Notes under the pieces: generated by a model
Databases searched by the model: none
The model's input: only the letters and a program-made list of their open reading frames with translations
Told to the model about the DNA's origin: nothing
Assembly (NCBI GenBank): GCA_030604975.1
Contig: JAUVUV010000056.1
Coordinates: 1 to 9,459, forward strand
Reading direction: 5' to 3'
DNA: 9,459 nucleotides
Origin: Candidatus Glassiibacteriota bacterium
GTDB taxonomy: Bacteria; Gemmatimonadota; Glassbacteria; GWA2-58-10
Position numbers and translations under genes: made by a program
Shown here: one piece after another, positions 1-6,438 of the stretch
Layout of the letters: each line of letters starts with the position of its first letter
Numbering within the stretch: the first letter of the stretch is position 1

Positions 1-2
1 CT

Positions 3-416
3 ATTACCCTCGATCTCCGGGTGAGCACGACCGATCAGCTGACTTACTATGTGTCTGGCCAAGTGAGCTATAAGGCATCCGATGGATGCAGGCGCTGTTT
101 GAAAAAGGTCGAACAAGGGCGAAATTGCAAGGTTCAAGGTGTCTTTGCCTTTTCCAAGGCACTGGAAAAGATCGCTTCGGAGAGGGAAGCTGCGGATATT
201 TTCCCGTTGAAAAATAAAGCGGCAGCTATCGACCTGACCAATCTGGTCCGGGATTGCATGGTTCTTGATTATCCGATCTACATCCTGTGTTCCGAGGATT
301 GCAAGGGTTTGTGCCCAAATTGTGGGGCCGATTTGAATATCGAAAGTTGCCAATGCAAGCAGGAATCAACCGATCCCCGCTGGGCGAAACTGATCGAGTG
401 TGATAAAAAGAAATAA
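3..416 (+). CDS. yceD: YceD/DUF177 family protein, 5' end outside the window
   Basis: The reading frame is open from the left edge. A GTG at 21 could serve as a start, but in-frame residues ITLDLR precede it and the family is normally about 160-180 aa, so the true start is probably outside the window and the N-terminal third is missing. Visible features are a CRRC pair followed by an acidic/hydrophobic middle and a C-terminal cysteine cluster, CSEDCKGLCPNCG...CQC, which is the diagnostic DUF177 ending and probably binds zinc. The family sits next to rpmF in most bacteria. Its E. coli and plant members are linked to 23S rRNA processing or accumulation; that function is taken from the family. 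It ends in TAA, 79 bases before rpmF, and is presumably co-transcribed with it. Confidence 0.88.
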   Translation: MTLDLRVSTTDQLTYYVSGQVSYKASDGCRRCLKKVEQGRNCKVQGVFAFSKALEKIASEREAADIFPLKNKAAAIDLTNLVRDCMVLDYPIYILCSEDCKGLCPNCGADLNIESCQCKQESTDPRWAKLIECDKKK

Positions 417-446
417 TTGATTTATTTAAGGTTACGGCATTTTATC

Positions 447-474
447 CGGAAGGCGATTTTTTGTTCACCTTCCG
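447..474 (+). promoter_or_regulatory. Hairpin in the yceD-rpmF spacer
   Basis: CGGAAGG (447-453) pairs perfectly with CCTTCCG (468-474), a 7-bp stem around a 14-base loop that contains six T residues. It lies 10 bases upstream of the rpmF Shine-Dalgarno sequence. It lacks a downstream T tract, so it is not a standard terminator. A leader structure affecting L32 translation or mRNA stability is possible but not shown. Confidence 0.3.
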
Positions 475-495
475 TTTGCCAATTAAGGAGCGAAT

Positions 496-675
496 ATGGC
501 AGTTCCCAGGAGAAAAACCTCCAAGTCAGCAAAAAGAAAAAGACGGACGCATTTTAAGCTTGATCCTCCTGCATTCAGTGTATGTTCCAATTGCGGGCAA
601 AACAAGCAGCCGCATCATGTATGTCCCCATTGCGGATACTACAACGGGCGAGTGGTAATCGAAGTCGCCGAGTAA
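496..675 (+). CDS. rpmF: 50S ribosomal protein L32, zinc-ribbon form
   Basis: This 59-aa protein begins MAVPRRKTSKSAKRKRR, the classic basic N-terminus of bacterial L32. It continues with a four-cysteine zinc ribbon: CSNC at residues 30-33 and CPHC at 43-46. It ends in GRVVIEVAE and a TAA stop. Length and sequence match the family (about 56-60 aa). The ATG is preceded by AAGGAG at 485-490 with 5-base spacing, the clearest ribosome-binding site at this end of the window. L32 is a structural protein of the large subunit near the peptidyl transferase region. Because all four cysteines are kept, this is the zinc-containing version rather than the cysteine-free paralogue some bacteria make under zinc limitation. 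Its position between yceD and plsX is the conserved arrangement. Confidence 0.97.
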   Translation: MAVPRRKTSKSAKRKRRTHFKLDPPAFSVCSNCGQNKQPHHVCPHCGYYNGRVVIEVAE

Positions 676-707
676 TCAGGACCGGGTTATATCTGTACCA
701 ATGCGGC

Positions 708-746
708 GAGCTGGTTAAAACATATTTAGCAGACAGCTCATTTTTT
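708..746 (+). terminator. Weak terminator-like hairpin between rpmF and plsX
   Basis: GAGCTG (708-713) pairs with CAGCTC (734-739), followed by A and six T residues (741-746). The stem is only 6 bp and the loop is 20 bases, so it would be weak. It might lower transcription from rpmF into plsX, or it may be chance. The rest of the 676-800 spacer shows no gene and no convincing promoter. Confidence 0.27.
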
Positions 747-800
747 AATTATTGCAGGATTTTTGCACGGCTGAATCACGAATAGAGCGGGATACTCCGT

Positions 801-1835
801 ATGAGGATTGCTCTGGATGTCATGGGTGGGGATCATATCCCTGCAATTCCGATTAAGGGTGCAACCGAAGCGATTGAAGGGCTCGAGAATGATTTCGATC
901 TCATCCTGGTTGGAAATAAGGCTTTGATCAAGCGCCATCTGGAAAAATACCGGGGGTTTGATCCGAGTCGAATCGAAATTGTCCACGCTTCAGAGGTAGT
1001 GGAGATGGGCGAGAGCCCATGGGTGGCGTTGCGCAAGAAAAAGCAGTCCTCGATCGCTGTCGGGATCGATCTGTTGGTCAAGGAAAAGGCCGAGGCTTTT
1101 ATCAGCGCTGGGAACACAGGCGCAGTGATGGCTACCTCGTTAAGAGGCTTGGGACGTATCGGCGGGATAAGCCGCCCGGGGATCTGCAGCGTTTTCCCGA
1201 CCAGCAAGAAATCCTGCGTGGTTCTCGATATCGGGGCAAATGTTGATTCAAAGCCTGTACACCTTCTCCATTTCGCACTCATGGGATCGATCTATTCGGA
1301 GAAAGTTCTCGGCAGGCAGAACCCGCGGGTGGCCCTGCTGAATATCGGCGAAGAGCCCAGCAAGGGCGATGAACTTTCTGTGACCACATACAAACTTCTC
1401 TCGGCAAGCTCCTTGAACTTTATCGGGAATATCGAGGGGGGAGATATTTTCGAAGGCGTGGCGGATGTTGTGGTCTGTGACGGTTTTGTAGGCAACGTAG
1501 TGCTCAAGCTCAGTGAAAAGGTGCTGAGTATTCTGGTCAACCACCTGAAAGGCCAGATTAAAACAAACCCGGTGTCTGCCCTCGGTTTTCTTTTCCTTAA
1601 AAAGACATTCGAGGATATGAAACAAACCTTTGATTACACCGAATATGGAGGCGCTCCGCTTCTGGGAATCGACGGTACGACAATAATCTGCCATGGAGGT
1701 TCTCCGCCGAAAGCTTTTCTTAATGCAATCAAAGTGGCGCGGCTGGCCGTGCAGAACAATATCAATGAGATCATCAGGGAAGAGGTCAAGCAATATCAGA
1801 CAGAAAGCGCGAATAATAATGAAAACCTATCTTAA
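801..1835 (+). CDS. plsX: Phosphate acyltransferase PlsX
   Basis: PlsX converts acyl-ACP and inorganic phosphate to acyl-phosphate, which PlsY uses to acylate glycerol-3-phosphate at the start of phospholipid synthesis. It is a peripheral membrane enzyme. The 344-aa product has the usual length and opens with MRIALDVMGGDHIP, the family signature. Further motifs are SAGNTGA (residues 102-108), DIGAN (143-147), LLNIGEEPSKG (179-189) and VCDGFVGNVVLK (225-236), all typical of PlsX. The start is fixed by the N-terminal signature. The upstream GCGGGA (788-792 region) is at best a weak ribosome-binding site. The C-terminal tail is Asn-rich (ESANNNENLS) and overlaps the start of fabH by 17 bases, so the two genes are probably translationally coupled. 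The identification is secure. Confidence 0.97.
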   Translation: MRIALDVMGGDHIPAIPIKGATEAIEGLENDFDLILVGNKALIKRHLEKYRGFDPSRIEIVHASEVVEMGESPWVALRKKKQSSIAVGIDLLVKEKAEAFISAGNTGAVMATSLRGLGRIGGISRPGICSVFPTSKKSCVVLDIGANVDSKPVHLLHFALMGSIYSEKVLGRQNPRVALLNIGEEPSKGDELSVTTYKLLSASSLNFIGNIEGGDIFEGVADVVVCDGFVGNVVLKLSEKVLSILVNHLKGQIKTNPVSALGFLFLKKTFEDMKQTFDYTEYGGAPLLGIDGTTIICHGGSPPKAFLNAIKVARLAVQNNINEIIREEVKQYQTESANNNENLS

Positions 1836-2802
1836 AATTCTCTCAACTGGGATTTGTGTCCCGGAAAAAATTCTGACCAACCAAGATCTTGAAAAAATGG
1901 TTGATACCAGCGACGAATGGATTGTCACCAGGACCGGTGTCAGAGAAAGAAGGATCAGCGATAAGGGCGTATCCACCAGCGACCTCGGGGCAGCAGCTGC
2001 CCGGATGGCCTTGAAAAACGCTGGCATGACAGCCGAAGAGCTGGATCTGATCATGGTCGCCACTGCAAGCGGAGACCATCTTTTCCCCTCCACTGCTTGT
2101 ATCATCCAGGAAAAGCTGGGTGCCAAGCGGGCCACGGCCTTTGACATTTCGGCAGCCTGCAGCGGCTTTCTCTATTGCCTTACCGTGGCTCACAGTCTGC
2201 TCAATATCGGCGCTTTCCGTAACGCACTGATTATCGGGGCTGAAACCCTGAGCAAAATCACTGACTATAAAGATCGCTCCACCTGCGTGCTTTTCGGTGA
2301 TGGGGCAGGGGCGATGCTTGTTACACTTGGAAAGGGTAAAAAAGGAATTTTCGCAAGCCATCTGGGAAGCGATGGAAGTCTTTCCTGCCTGTTAAACCTT
2401 CCGGCTGGCGGAAGCCGTATGCCTGCAACTGTCGAAACCGTAGAACAAGACTTGCACTACATAAAAATGAACGGCAACGGCCTTTTCAAGGTGGCTGTGC
2501 GTGCGATGGAAGAAGCGGCTGTTAAAACGCTTGAAAAAGTCAAGATTACCTCGGAAGATATCGACCTGTTGATCCCGCACCAGGCCAATATTCGGATAAT
2601 CACCTCGCTGCGAAAAAGGCTCGATATCGAGGAGGAAAAGGTTTACGTAAATATCGAACGTTACGGCAATACCTCGGCAGCCTCGATCCCGATTGCCTAT
2701 CACGAAGCTCGTTTGCAGGGCCGTATCGACGAGAATTCAATTGTCCTCATGGTGGCTTTCGGCGGCGGCATTACCTGGGGCGGAGTACTGGTCAAGGGTT
2801 GA
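1819..2802 (+). CDS. fabH: 3-oxoacyl-ACP synthase III (FabH)
   Basis: FabH starts fatty acid synthesis by condensing an acyl-CoA primer with malonyl-ACP. The 327-aa protein is of normal length. The thiolase-fold catalytic triad is complete: Cys114 in SAACSGF, His254 in PHQAN and Asn284 in YGNTSAAS. His and Asn are 30 residues apart, as in E. coli (244 and 274). The N-terminal TSDEWIVTRTGVRERRI is also typical. An in-frame ATG exists upstream at 1693, but the residues it would add are only the shadow of plsX; homology begins at MKTYLKILSTG, so I place the start at 1819, inside the last codons of plsX. No clear Shine-Dalgarno sequence precedes it, which fits coupling to plsX translation. Whether the primer is acetyl-CoA or a branched acyl-CoA cannot be read from the sequence. 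Confidence 0.96.
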   Translation: MKTYLKILSTGICVPEKILTNQDLEKMVDTSDEWIVTRTGVRERRISDKGVSTSDLGAAAARMALKNAGMTAEELDLIMVATASGDHLFPSTACIIQEKLGAKRATAFDISAACSGFLYCLTVAHSLLNIGAFRNALIIGAETLSKITDYKDRSTCVLFGDGAGAMLVTLGKGKKGIFASHLGSDGSLSCLLNLPAGGSRMPATVETVEQDLHYIKMNGNGLFKVAVRAMEEAAVKTLEKVKITSEDIDLLIPHQANIRIITSLRKRLDIEEEKVYVNIERYGNTSAASIPIAYHEARLQGRIDENSIVLMVAFGGGITWGGVLVKG

Positions 2803-2840
2803 AAAAAGAGGCCTTTTGTAACCCGGATTTTATCTTGATT

Positions 2841-3764
2841 GTGAATAAACAGAAAACAGCGGTGGTTTTTCCGGGTCAAGGCTCCCAGTTTGTCGGCATG
2901 GCCAGAGAGCTTTACGATAGCTTCCCCTCGGTCAAAGAGCTTTTCCAGGCGGCAAGCCAAATCCTGGGATACGATCTGTCAGGTTACTGTTTTAACGGGC
3001 CGGAAGAAGAGCTGAACCAGACCCGCATCACCCAGCCGGCGATTTTCGTGCACAGCATTGCCGCTTACCTTCTTCTGGAAGAAAAAGGTTTCTCACCCAG
3101 GCTTGCCGCAGGCCATAGCCTGGGTGAATACAGTGCCCTGGTAGCAGCCGGTTGCCTTGCATTTGAGGAAGCCCTGGTGCTGGTCAAGCTGCGCGGAGAA
3201 CTGATGCAGAAAGCCGGGGACAACGCTCCCGGCACAATGGCAGCGGTAATCGGTCTCGAAGACAGCAAAGTGGAGCAACTCTGTAGTAACGCAGCCGGCA
3301 CTGTGGTACCAGCCAATTATAATGCGCCTGGACAGGTGGTTATCAGTGGAAGCCACGCCGGTGTGGAGGAAACTATCGGCACAGCCATGAAAGCGGGAGC
3401 GAGAATGGTCAAAAAGCTTAGAGTCAGCGGAGCGTTTCATTCGCCGTTGATGGGCTATGCCACTGCTCCGATGCGCCAGCGCCTGGAGAAGGCCCGGATA
3501 ACCAAAGCACGGATACCGGTCGTTGCTAATGTTACTGCCAGCTTGGAGACCGACCCCGAGCGGCTCAGGAGCCTGCTGCTCGACCAGATTACCAGCCCTG
3601 TCCGCTGGGCCGCCTCGATAGAGAATATGGCAGCATCAGGAATCGAAAAGTTTGTCGAAGTGGGGCCAGGCAATGTACTGGCCGGTCTTTGCCGCAGAAT
3701 AAATCGTTCGCTGGAAGTTGTCAGTATCGGTACAGCAGAAGATCTTAAGGCCTTCAGCGGCTGA
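2841..3764 (+). CDS. fabD: Malonyl-CoA:ACP transacylase (FabD)
   Basis: FabD transfers malonyl from CoA to the phosphopantetheine of AcpP, supplying the extender for FabH and FabF. Diagnostic features are VVFPGQGSQ near the N-terminus, the nucleophile elbow GHSLGEYSA with Ser93, and catalytic His200 in SGAFHSPLM. With the GTG start at 2841 the protein is 307 aa and Ser and His fall within one residue of E. coli Ser92 and His201, which is why I prefer it. The weakness is that no Shine-Dalgarno sequence precedes 2841. The alternative is TTG at 2799, overlapping the fabH stop as TTGA and adding 14 residues that do not resemble the family. The ATG at 2898 is too late because it lies beyond the GQGSQ motif. 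Coupled re-initiation after fabH is plausible for either start. Confidence 0.94.
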   Translation: MNKQKTAVVFPGQGSQFVGMARELYDSFPSVKELFQAASQILGYDLSGYCFNGPEEELNQTRITQPAIFVHSIAAYLLLEEKGFSPRLAAGHSLGEYSALVAAGCLAFEEALVLVKLRGELMQKAGDNAPGTMAAVIGLEDSKVEQLCSNAAGTVVPANYNAPGQVVISGSHAGVEETIGTAMKAGARMVKKLRVSGAFHSPLMGYATAPMRQRLEKARITKARIPVVANVTASLETDPERLRSLLLDQITSPVRWAASIENMAASGIEKFVEVGPGNVLAGLCRRINRSLEVVSIGTAEDLKAFSG

Positions 3765-3805
3765 GAGTCTTTTTGATCTTTACTTTTTGAAATGGCAATA
3801 TTAAA

Positions 3806-4546
3806 ATGATCCTGAAAGATCAGGTGGCTTTAATCACCGGAGCAGCGCGCGGAATCGGCAAAGCCATAGCCGCTCGGCTGGCTCGTGAAGGAGCCTCTGT
3901 CGCCATCATTGATATCGATGGCGAACAAGCCCGTAAGACAGCCCTGGAGCTGGAGTGCGAATTGTTGCGGGCGGTTCCTTATACCTGCGACGTAGCTGAC
4001 CCGGGCGAAGCAAACAAGGTTGTCAAAAAGGTGGTAAGCGACCTGGAACGGATCGACATTCTTGTTAACAATGCGGGAATCACCCGCGACGGCCTCCTGA
4101 TGCGGATGAAGCCTGAGGAGTGGGACCTGGTATTTGCTGTCAATCTAAAAGGGGCCTTTAATTTTATCCGATCCGCCTGCCGCCAGATGTTGAAACAGCG
4201 CGCGGGCGCGATAGTCAATATCAGCTCTGTGATCGGCCTGATAGGCAATGCAGGACAGGCCAATTATTCCGCATCCAAAGCGGGTTTGCTTGGGCTGACC
4301 AAGTCCGCGGCCAAGGAATTCGCACCCCGGGGAATACGAGTTAATGCAGTCGCTCCGGGCTTTATTGAAACGGAGATGACTGCAGTCCTGCCGGAAGAGG
4401 CAAAACAGGGGTGGCTCGCCTCGGTCCCTCTGAACCGCGCCGGGTCTATGGAAGAAGTTGCCTCTGCTGTTCTGTTCCTTGTCGGCCCTGACTCGGAATA
4501 CATAACCGGGCAGGTCCTTCAGGTAGACGGCGGAATGATTATGTAG
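3806..4546 (+). CDS. fabG: 3-oxoacyl-ACP reductase (FabG)
   Basis: FabG performs the NADPH-dependent reduction of 3-ketoacyl-ACP in each elongation round. This 246-aa short-chain dehydrogenase has the cofactor motif TGAARGIG (residues 11-18), NNAG (88-91) and a complete catalytic tetrad: Asn113, Ser141, Tyr154 and Lys158 (YSASK). The C-terminal ITGQVLQVDGGM is typical of FabG. SDR enzymes are numerous, but length, motifs and position between fabD and acpP make the assignment firm. The ATG at 3806 is fixed by the family N-terminus; no good ribosome-binding site is visible in the short AT-rich spacer after fabD. Translation ends with tandem stops, TAG followed directly by TGA (4544-4549). Confidence 0.96.
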   Translation: MILKDQVALITGAARGIGKAIAARLAREGASVAIIDIDGEQARKTALELECELLRAVPYTCDVADPGEANKVVKKVVSDLERIDILVNNAGITRDGLLMRMKPEEWDLVFAVNLKGAFNFIRSACRQMLKQRAGAIVNISSVIGLIGNAGQANYSASKAGLLGLTKSAAKEFAPRGIRVNAVAPGFIETEMTAVLPEEAKQGWLASVPLNRAGSMEEVASAVLFLVGPDSEYITGQVLQVDGGMIM

Positions 4547-4593
4547 TGAGAGAACTTAATTCTTCTCAATCTGATTTTCAAAAATTTTATCTC

Positions 4594-4599
4594 GGAGGA
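4594..4599 (+). promoter_or_regulatory. Strong Shine-Dalgarno sequence for acpP
   Basis: GGAGGA ends 6 bases before the acpP ATG. It is the strongest ribosome-binding site in the window and sits in an AT-rich spacer, consistent with ACP being among the most highly translated proteins of the pathway. Most neighbouring fab genes have weak or no such site. Confidence 0.75.
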
Positions 4600-4605
4600 T
4601 GATAG

Positions 4606-4851
4606 ATGTCCGATTACGCTCATAAGGTGAAAGAGATCATCATCGAAAAACTAGGTGTGGATGCTGAGAAAGTCACAGACGATGCCTCTTTCGTTGAAGA
4701 TCTCGGAGCAGACAGTCTGGATACAGTCGAGCTGGTGATGGATTTCGAGGAAGAGTTCGATCTTGAAATTCCCGATGAAGAAGCAGAGAAGCTGACCACA
4801 GTTGGCACAGCAATCAAGTACCTTGAGGAAAAGTTAAAAAATAAGGAATAG
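4606..4851 (+). CDS. acpP: Acyl carrier protein
   Basis: AcpP carries the growing acyl chain on a 4'-phosphopantetheine arm. The 81-aa, strongly acidic protein contains the invariant DSL motif in DLGADSLDTVELVM, with Ser37 as the attachment site. The following acidic helix (VMDFEEEFDLEIPDEEAEKL) is the recognition surface used by the Fab enzymes and PlsX. Length, charge and the lysine-rich tail are normal. It lies between fabG and fabF, the standard position. The TAG stop overlaps by one base the 5' arm of a long hairpin (4851-4914), so the end of the message may be structured. Confidence 0.98.
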   Translation: MSDYAHKVKEIIIEKLGVDAEKVTDDASFVEDLGADSLDTVELVMDFEEEFDLEIPDEEAEKLTTVGTAIKYLEEKLKNKE

Positions 4852-4914
4852 CAGCAGGGGCGTCTTTGCTCCAGGCTCTGACTCCAGCGCAAAGATGCGG
4901 TTCTGATCTGCTGC
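4851..4914 (+). promoter_or_regulatory. Long two-part hairpin directly after acpP
   Basis: Inner stem: bases 4860-4869 (GCGTCTTTGC) pair with 4889-4898 (GCAAAGATGC), 10 bp with one G-U. Outer stem: 4851-4857 (GCAGCAG) pairs with 4908-4914 (CTGCTGC), 7 bp. An asymmetric internal loop (2 and 9 bases) separates them, and the apical loop is 19 bases. No T tract follows, so it is not a textbook intrinsic terminator. It may protect the acpP mRNA 3' end, serve as an RNase III processing site, or attenuate transcription into fabF. Confidence 0.55.
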
Positions 4915-4944
4915 TGAGGTTATAAATAATCAAACGACTGGATG

Positions 4945-4964
4945 CACTCGGCTCCAGCCGGGTG
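4945..4964 (+). promoter_or_regulatory. Second hairpin in the acpP-fabF spacer
   Basis: CACTCGGC (4945-4952) pairs with GCCGGGTG (4957-4964), giving 8 bp with one G-U around the tetraloop TCCA. It is stable but followed by ACCTTCTG, not a T tract. With the upstream hairpin it makes this 213-base spacer strongly structured. The rest of the spacer (4965-5053) is more AT-rich and shows no promoter I would defend. Confidence 0.45.
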
Positions 4965-5064
4965 ACCTTCTGTGTAGCATGATATTTTGTGTCGCGGATT
5001 TTTAGGCCCTGTGATAGCTTTAGTTTCACTTGGAGTTACACTTTACTAATAGTAGGAAAACTTG

Positions 5065-6306
5065 ATGGCCAGAAGAGTTGTGATAACAGGGATGGGTGCT
5101 GTAACCCCGCTTGGCAATGACGTGCAGACCACCTGGAATGGTCTGCTCGAGGGCCGAAGCGGGATTGATACCATCAAGTCTTTTGATGCAAGCAAGTTCG
5201 AGACCCAATTCGCCGGCGAGCTCAAGGGTTTTGACCCGCAGAAATACATGGACCGCAAGGAAATTAAACGAACAGACAAGTTCGTGCACCTGGCGGTGGC
5301 TGCCAGCACCATGGCCATTGAGGATGGGGGAATCGAAGTCACCGACCCGGCAGAGCAGGAACGTTTCGGCGTGATTATCGGCTCAGGTGTGGGAGGGATC
5401 GAAACCCATGAGGAGCAGCACAACCGTTTTCTGAAAGGCGGCCCGGGCCGGATAAGCCCCTTTTTCGTGCCGATGATGATTTGTGATATGGCTGCTGGTT
5501 ATGTTTCGATTCATTGCAAGGCCAAAGGACCCAATTTCTGCACCGTATCGGCCTGTGCCTCCGCCGGACATGCTATCGGAATGGCCTTCCGCTCCATCAA
5601 GTACGGCGAATCCGATTTCATGCTGAGTGGTGGGACCGAGGCTTCTATTACGCATATGGGACTGGGCGGTTTCTGCGCCTGCAAGGCGCTCTCCAAGCGC
5701 AATGATGATCCACGGGGAGCCTCCCGGCCGTTCGATAAGACCCGCGACGGGTTTGTCCTCGGCGACGGGGCAGGAATCCTGTTCCTTGAGGAGTACGAGC
5801 ACGCCAGAAAACGAGGAGCCAGAATTTACGCTGAAATCCTCGGAGTGGGCAGTACTGCCGATGCATACCACATCACAGCTCCGGCCGAGGAGGGCGAAGG
5901 GGCCCAGCGGGCAATGAAAGCAGCGCTTGAAGAAGCTCGTATTGATCCTGAAGACCTGGATTATATCAACGCCCATGGTACTTCAACCGAACATAACGAT
6001 ATTACCGAAACCCAGGCGATCAAAAAGGTCTTCGGCGCCCGTGCCAGGGATGGACTGGTGGTGAGTTCCACCAAGTCGATGATCGGCCATCTTCTCGGCG
6101 CAGCCGGTGGCATCGAGGCGATTGCTACCGCCCTGACCATTTATCACGGGGTAATCCATCCGACAATCAACTATCAACACCCCGATCCTGAATGTGACCT
6201 TGATTACTGTCCCAACCAGGCTCGCGAGATGCCGGTTGTCACGGCTATCAGCAACTCTTTCGGATTCGGCGGGCATAACGTTTCGATCGTCATGAATAAA
6301 ATTTAG
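5065..6306 (+). CDS. fabF: 3-oxoacyl-ACP synthase II (FabF)
   Basis: FabF condenses acyl-ACP with malonyl-ACP in the elongation cycle. The 413-aa protein has the family N-terminus ARRVVITGMGAVTPLGND and the complete Cys-His-His active site: Cys164 in VSACASAGHAIG, His304 in NAHGTSTEHND and His342 in STKSMIGHLLGAAG, with Lys337 in the same motif. It ends with the usual glycine-rich NSFGFGGHNVSIV. Length matches FabF. A TTG directly before the ATG is in frame, but ATG 5065 is better: AGGA (5054-5057) is 7 bases upstream and MARRVVITG is the standard start. It is separated from acpP by a structured 213-base spacer, longer than other gaps in the cluster, so it may be expressed at a different level from acpP. 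Confidence 0.97.
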   Translation: MARRVVITGMGAVTPLGNDVQTTWNGLLEGRSGIDTIKSFDASKFETQFAGELKGFDPQKYMDRKEIKRTDKFVHLAVAASTMAIEDGGIEVTDPAEQERFGVIIGSGVGGIETHEEQHNRFLKGGPGRISPFFVPMMICDMAAGYVSIHCKAKGPNFCTVSACASAGHAIGMAFRSIKYGESDFMLSGGTEASITHMGLGGFCACKALSKRNDDPRGASRPFDKTRDGFVLGDGAGILFLEEYEHARKRGARIYAEILGVGSTADAYHITAPAEEGEGAQRAMKAALEEARIDPEDLDYINAHGTSTEHNDITETQAIKKVFGARARDGLVVSSTKSMIGHLLGAAGGIEAIATALTIYHGVIHPTINYQHPDPECDLDYCPNQAREMPVVTAISNSFGFGGHNVSIVMNKI

Positions 6307-6438
6307 CGACCGGGATGTTTAATTAGCGGGCAACCGCCCTGGAGAAGCTCCCAGAGATCATTATTTAACGGACAGGCGAAAAAGGATTCATTACCCTGTT
6401 TTCTGTCGCCGGGCAGTTTATCACAACAGGAAAATTAG
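6307..6438 (+). other. fabF-rnc spacer, no gene seen
   Basis: This 132-base spacer has no supported ORF. It holds short inverted repeats: GCGG-GCAA-CCGC (a 4-bp stem with a GNRA-type loop, around 6326-6337) and GGCGA (6375-6379) with TCGCC (6406-6410), overlapped by the alternative pair GACAG (6371-6375) and CTGTC (6403-6407). None has a T tract. Near the end AGGA (6428-6431) is the rnc ribosome-binding site. Because RNase III often cleaves its own leader in other bacteria, the inverted repeats could matter, but the stems here are short. Confidence 0.35.

Noticed and set aside
461..658. A 65-codon + strand ORF overlapping the L32 region
   Set aside because: It is in another frame from rpmF (496-675), which has a strong ribosome-binding site and an unmistakable L32 sequence.
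1693..1818. N-terminal extension of FabH from the ATG at 1693
   Set aside because: The extra 42 residues are read out of frame from inside plsX, are rich in Arg and Trp, and do not match FabH, whose homology starts at 1819.
4547..4568. Terminator between fabG and acpP (TGAGA with TCTCA and a bulged extension)
   Set aside because: The stem is short and AT-rich with no GC core and no proper T tract; a terminator here would also cut acpP off from the cluster.
4965..5053. A promoter for fabF in the acpP-fabF spacer
   Set aside because: The stretch is moderately AT-rich, but I found no pair of -35 and -10 elements with acceptable sequence and spacing.
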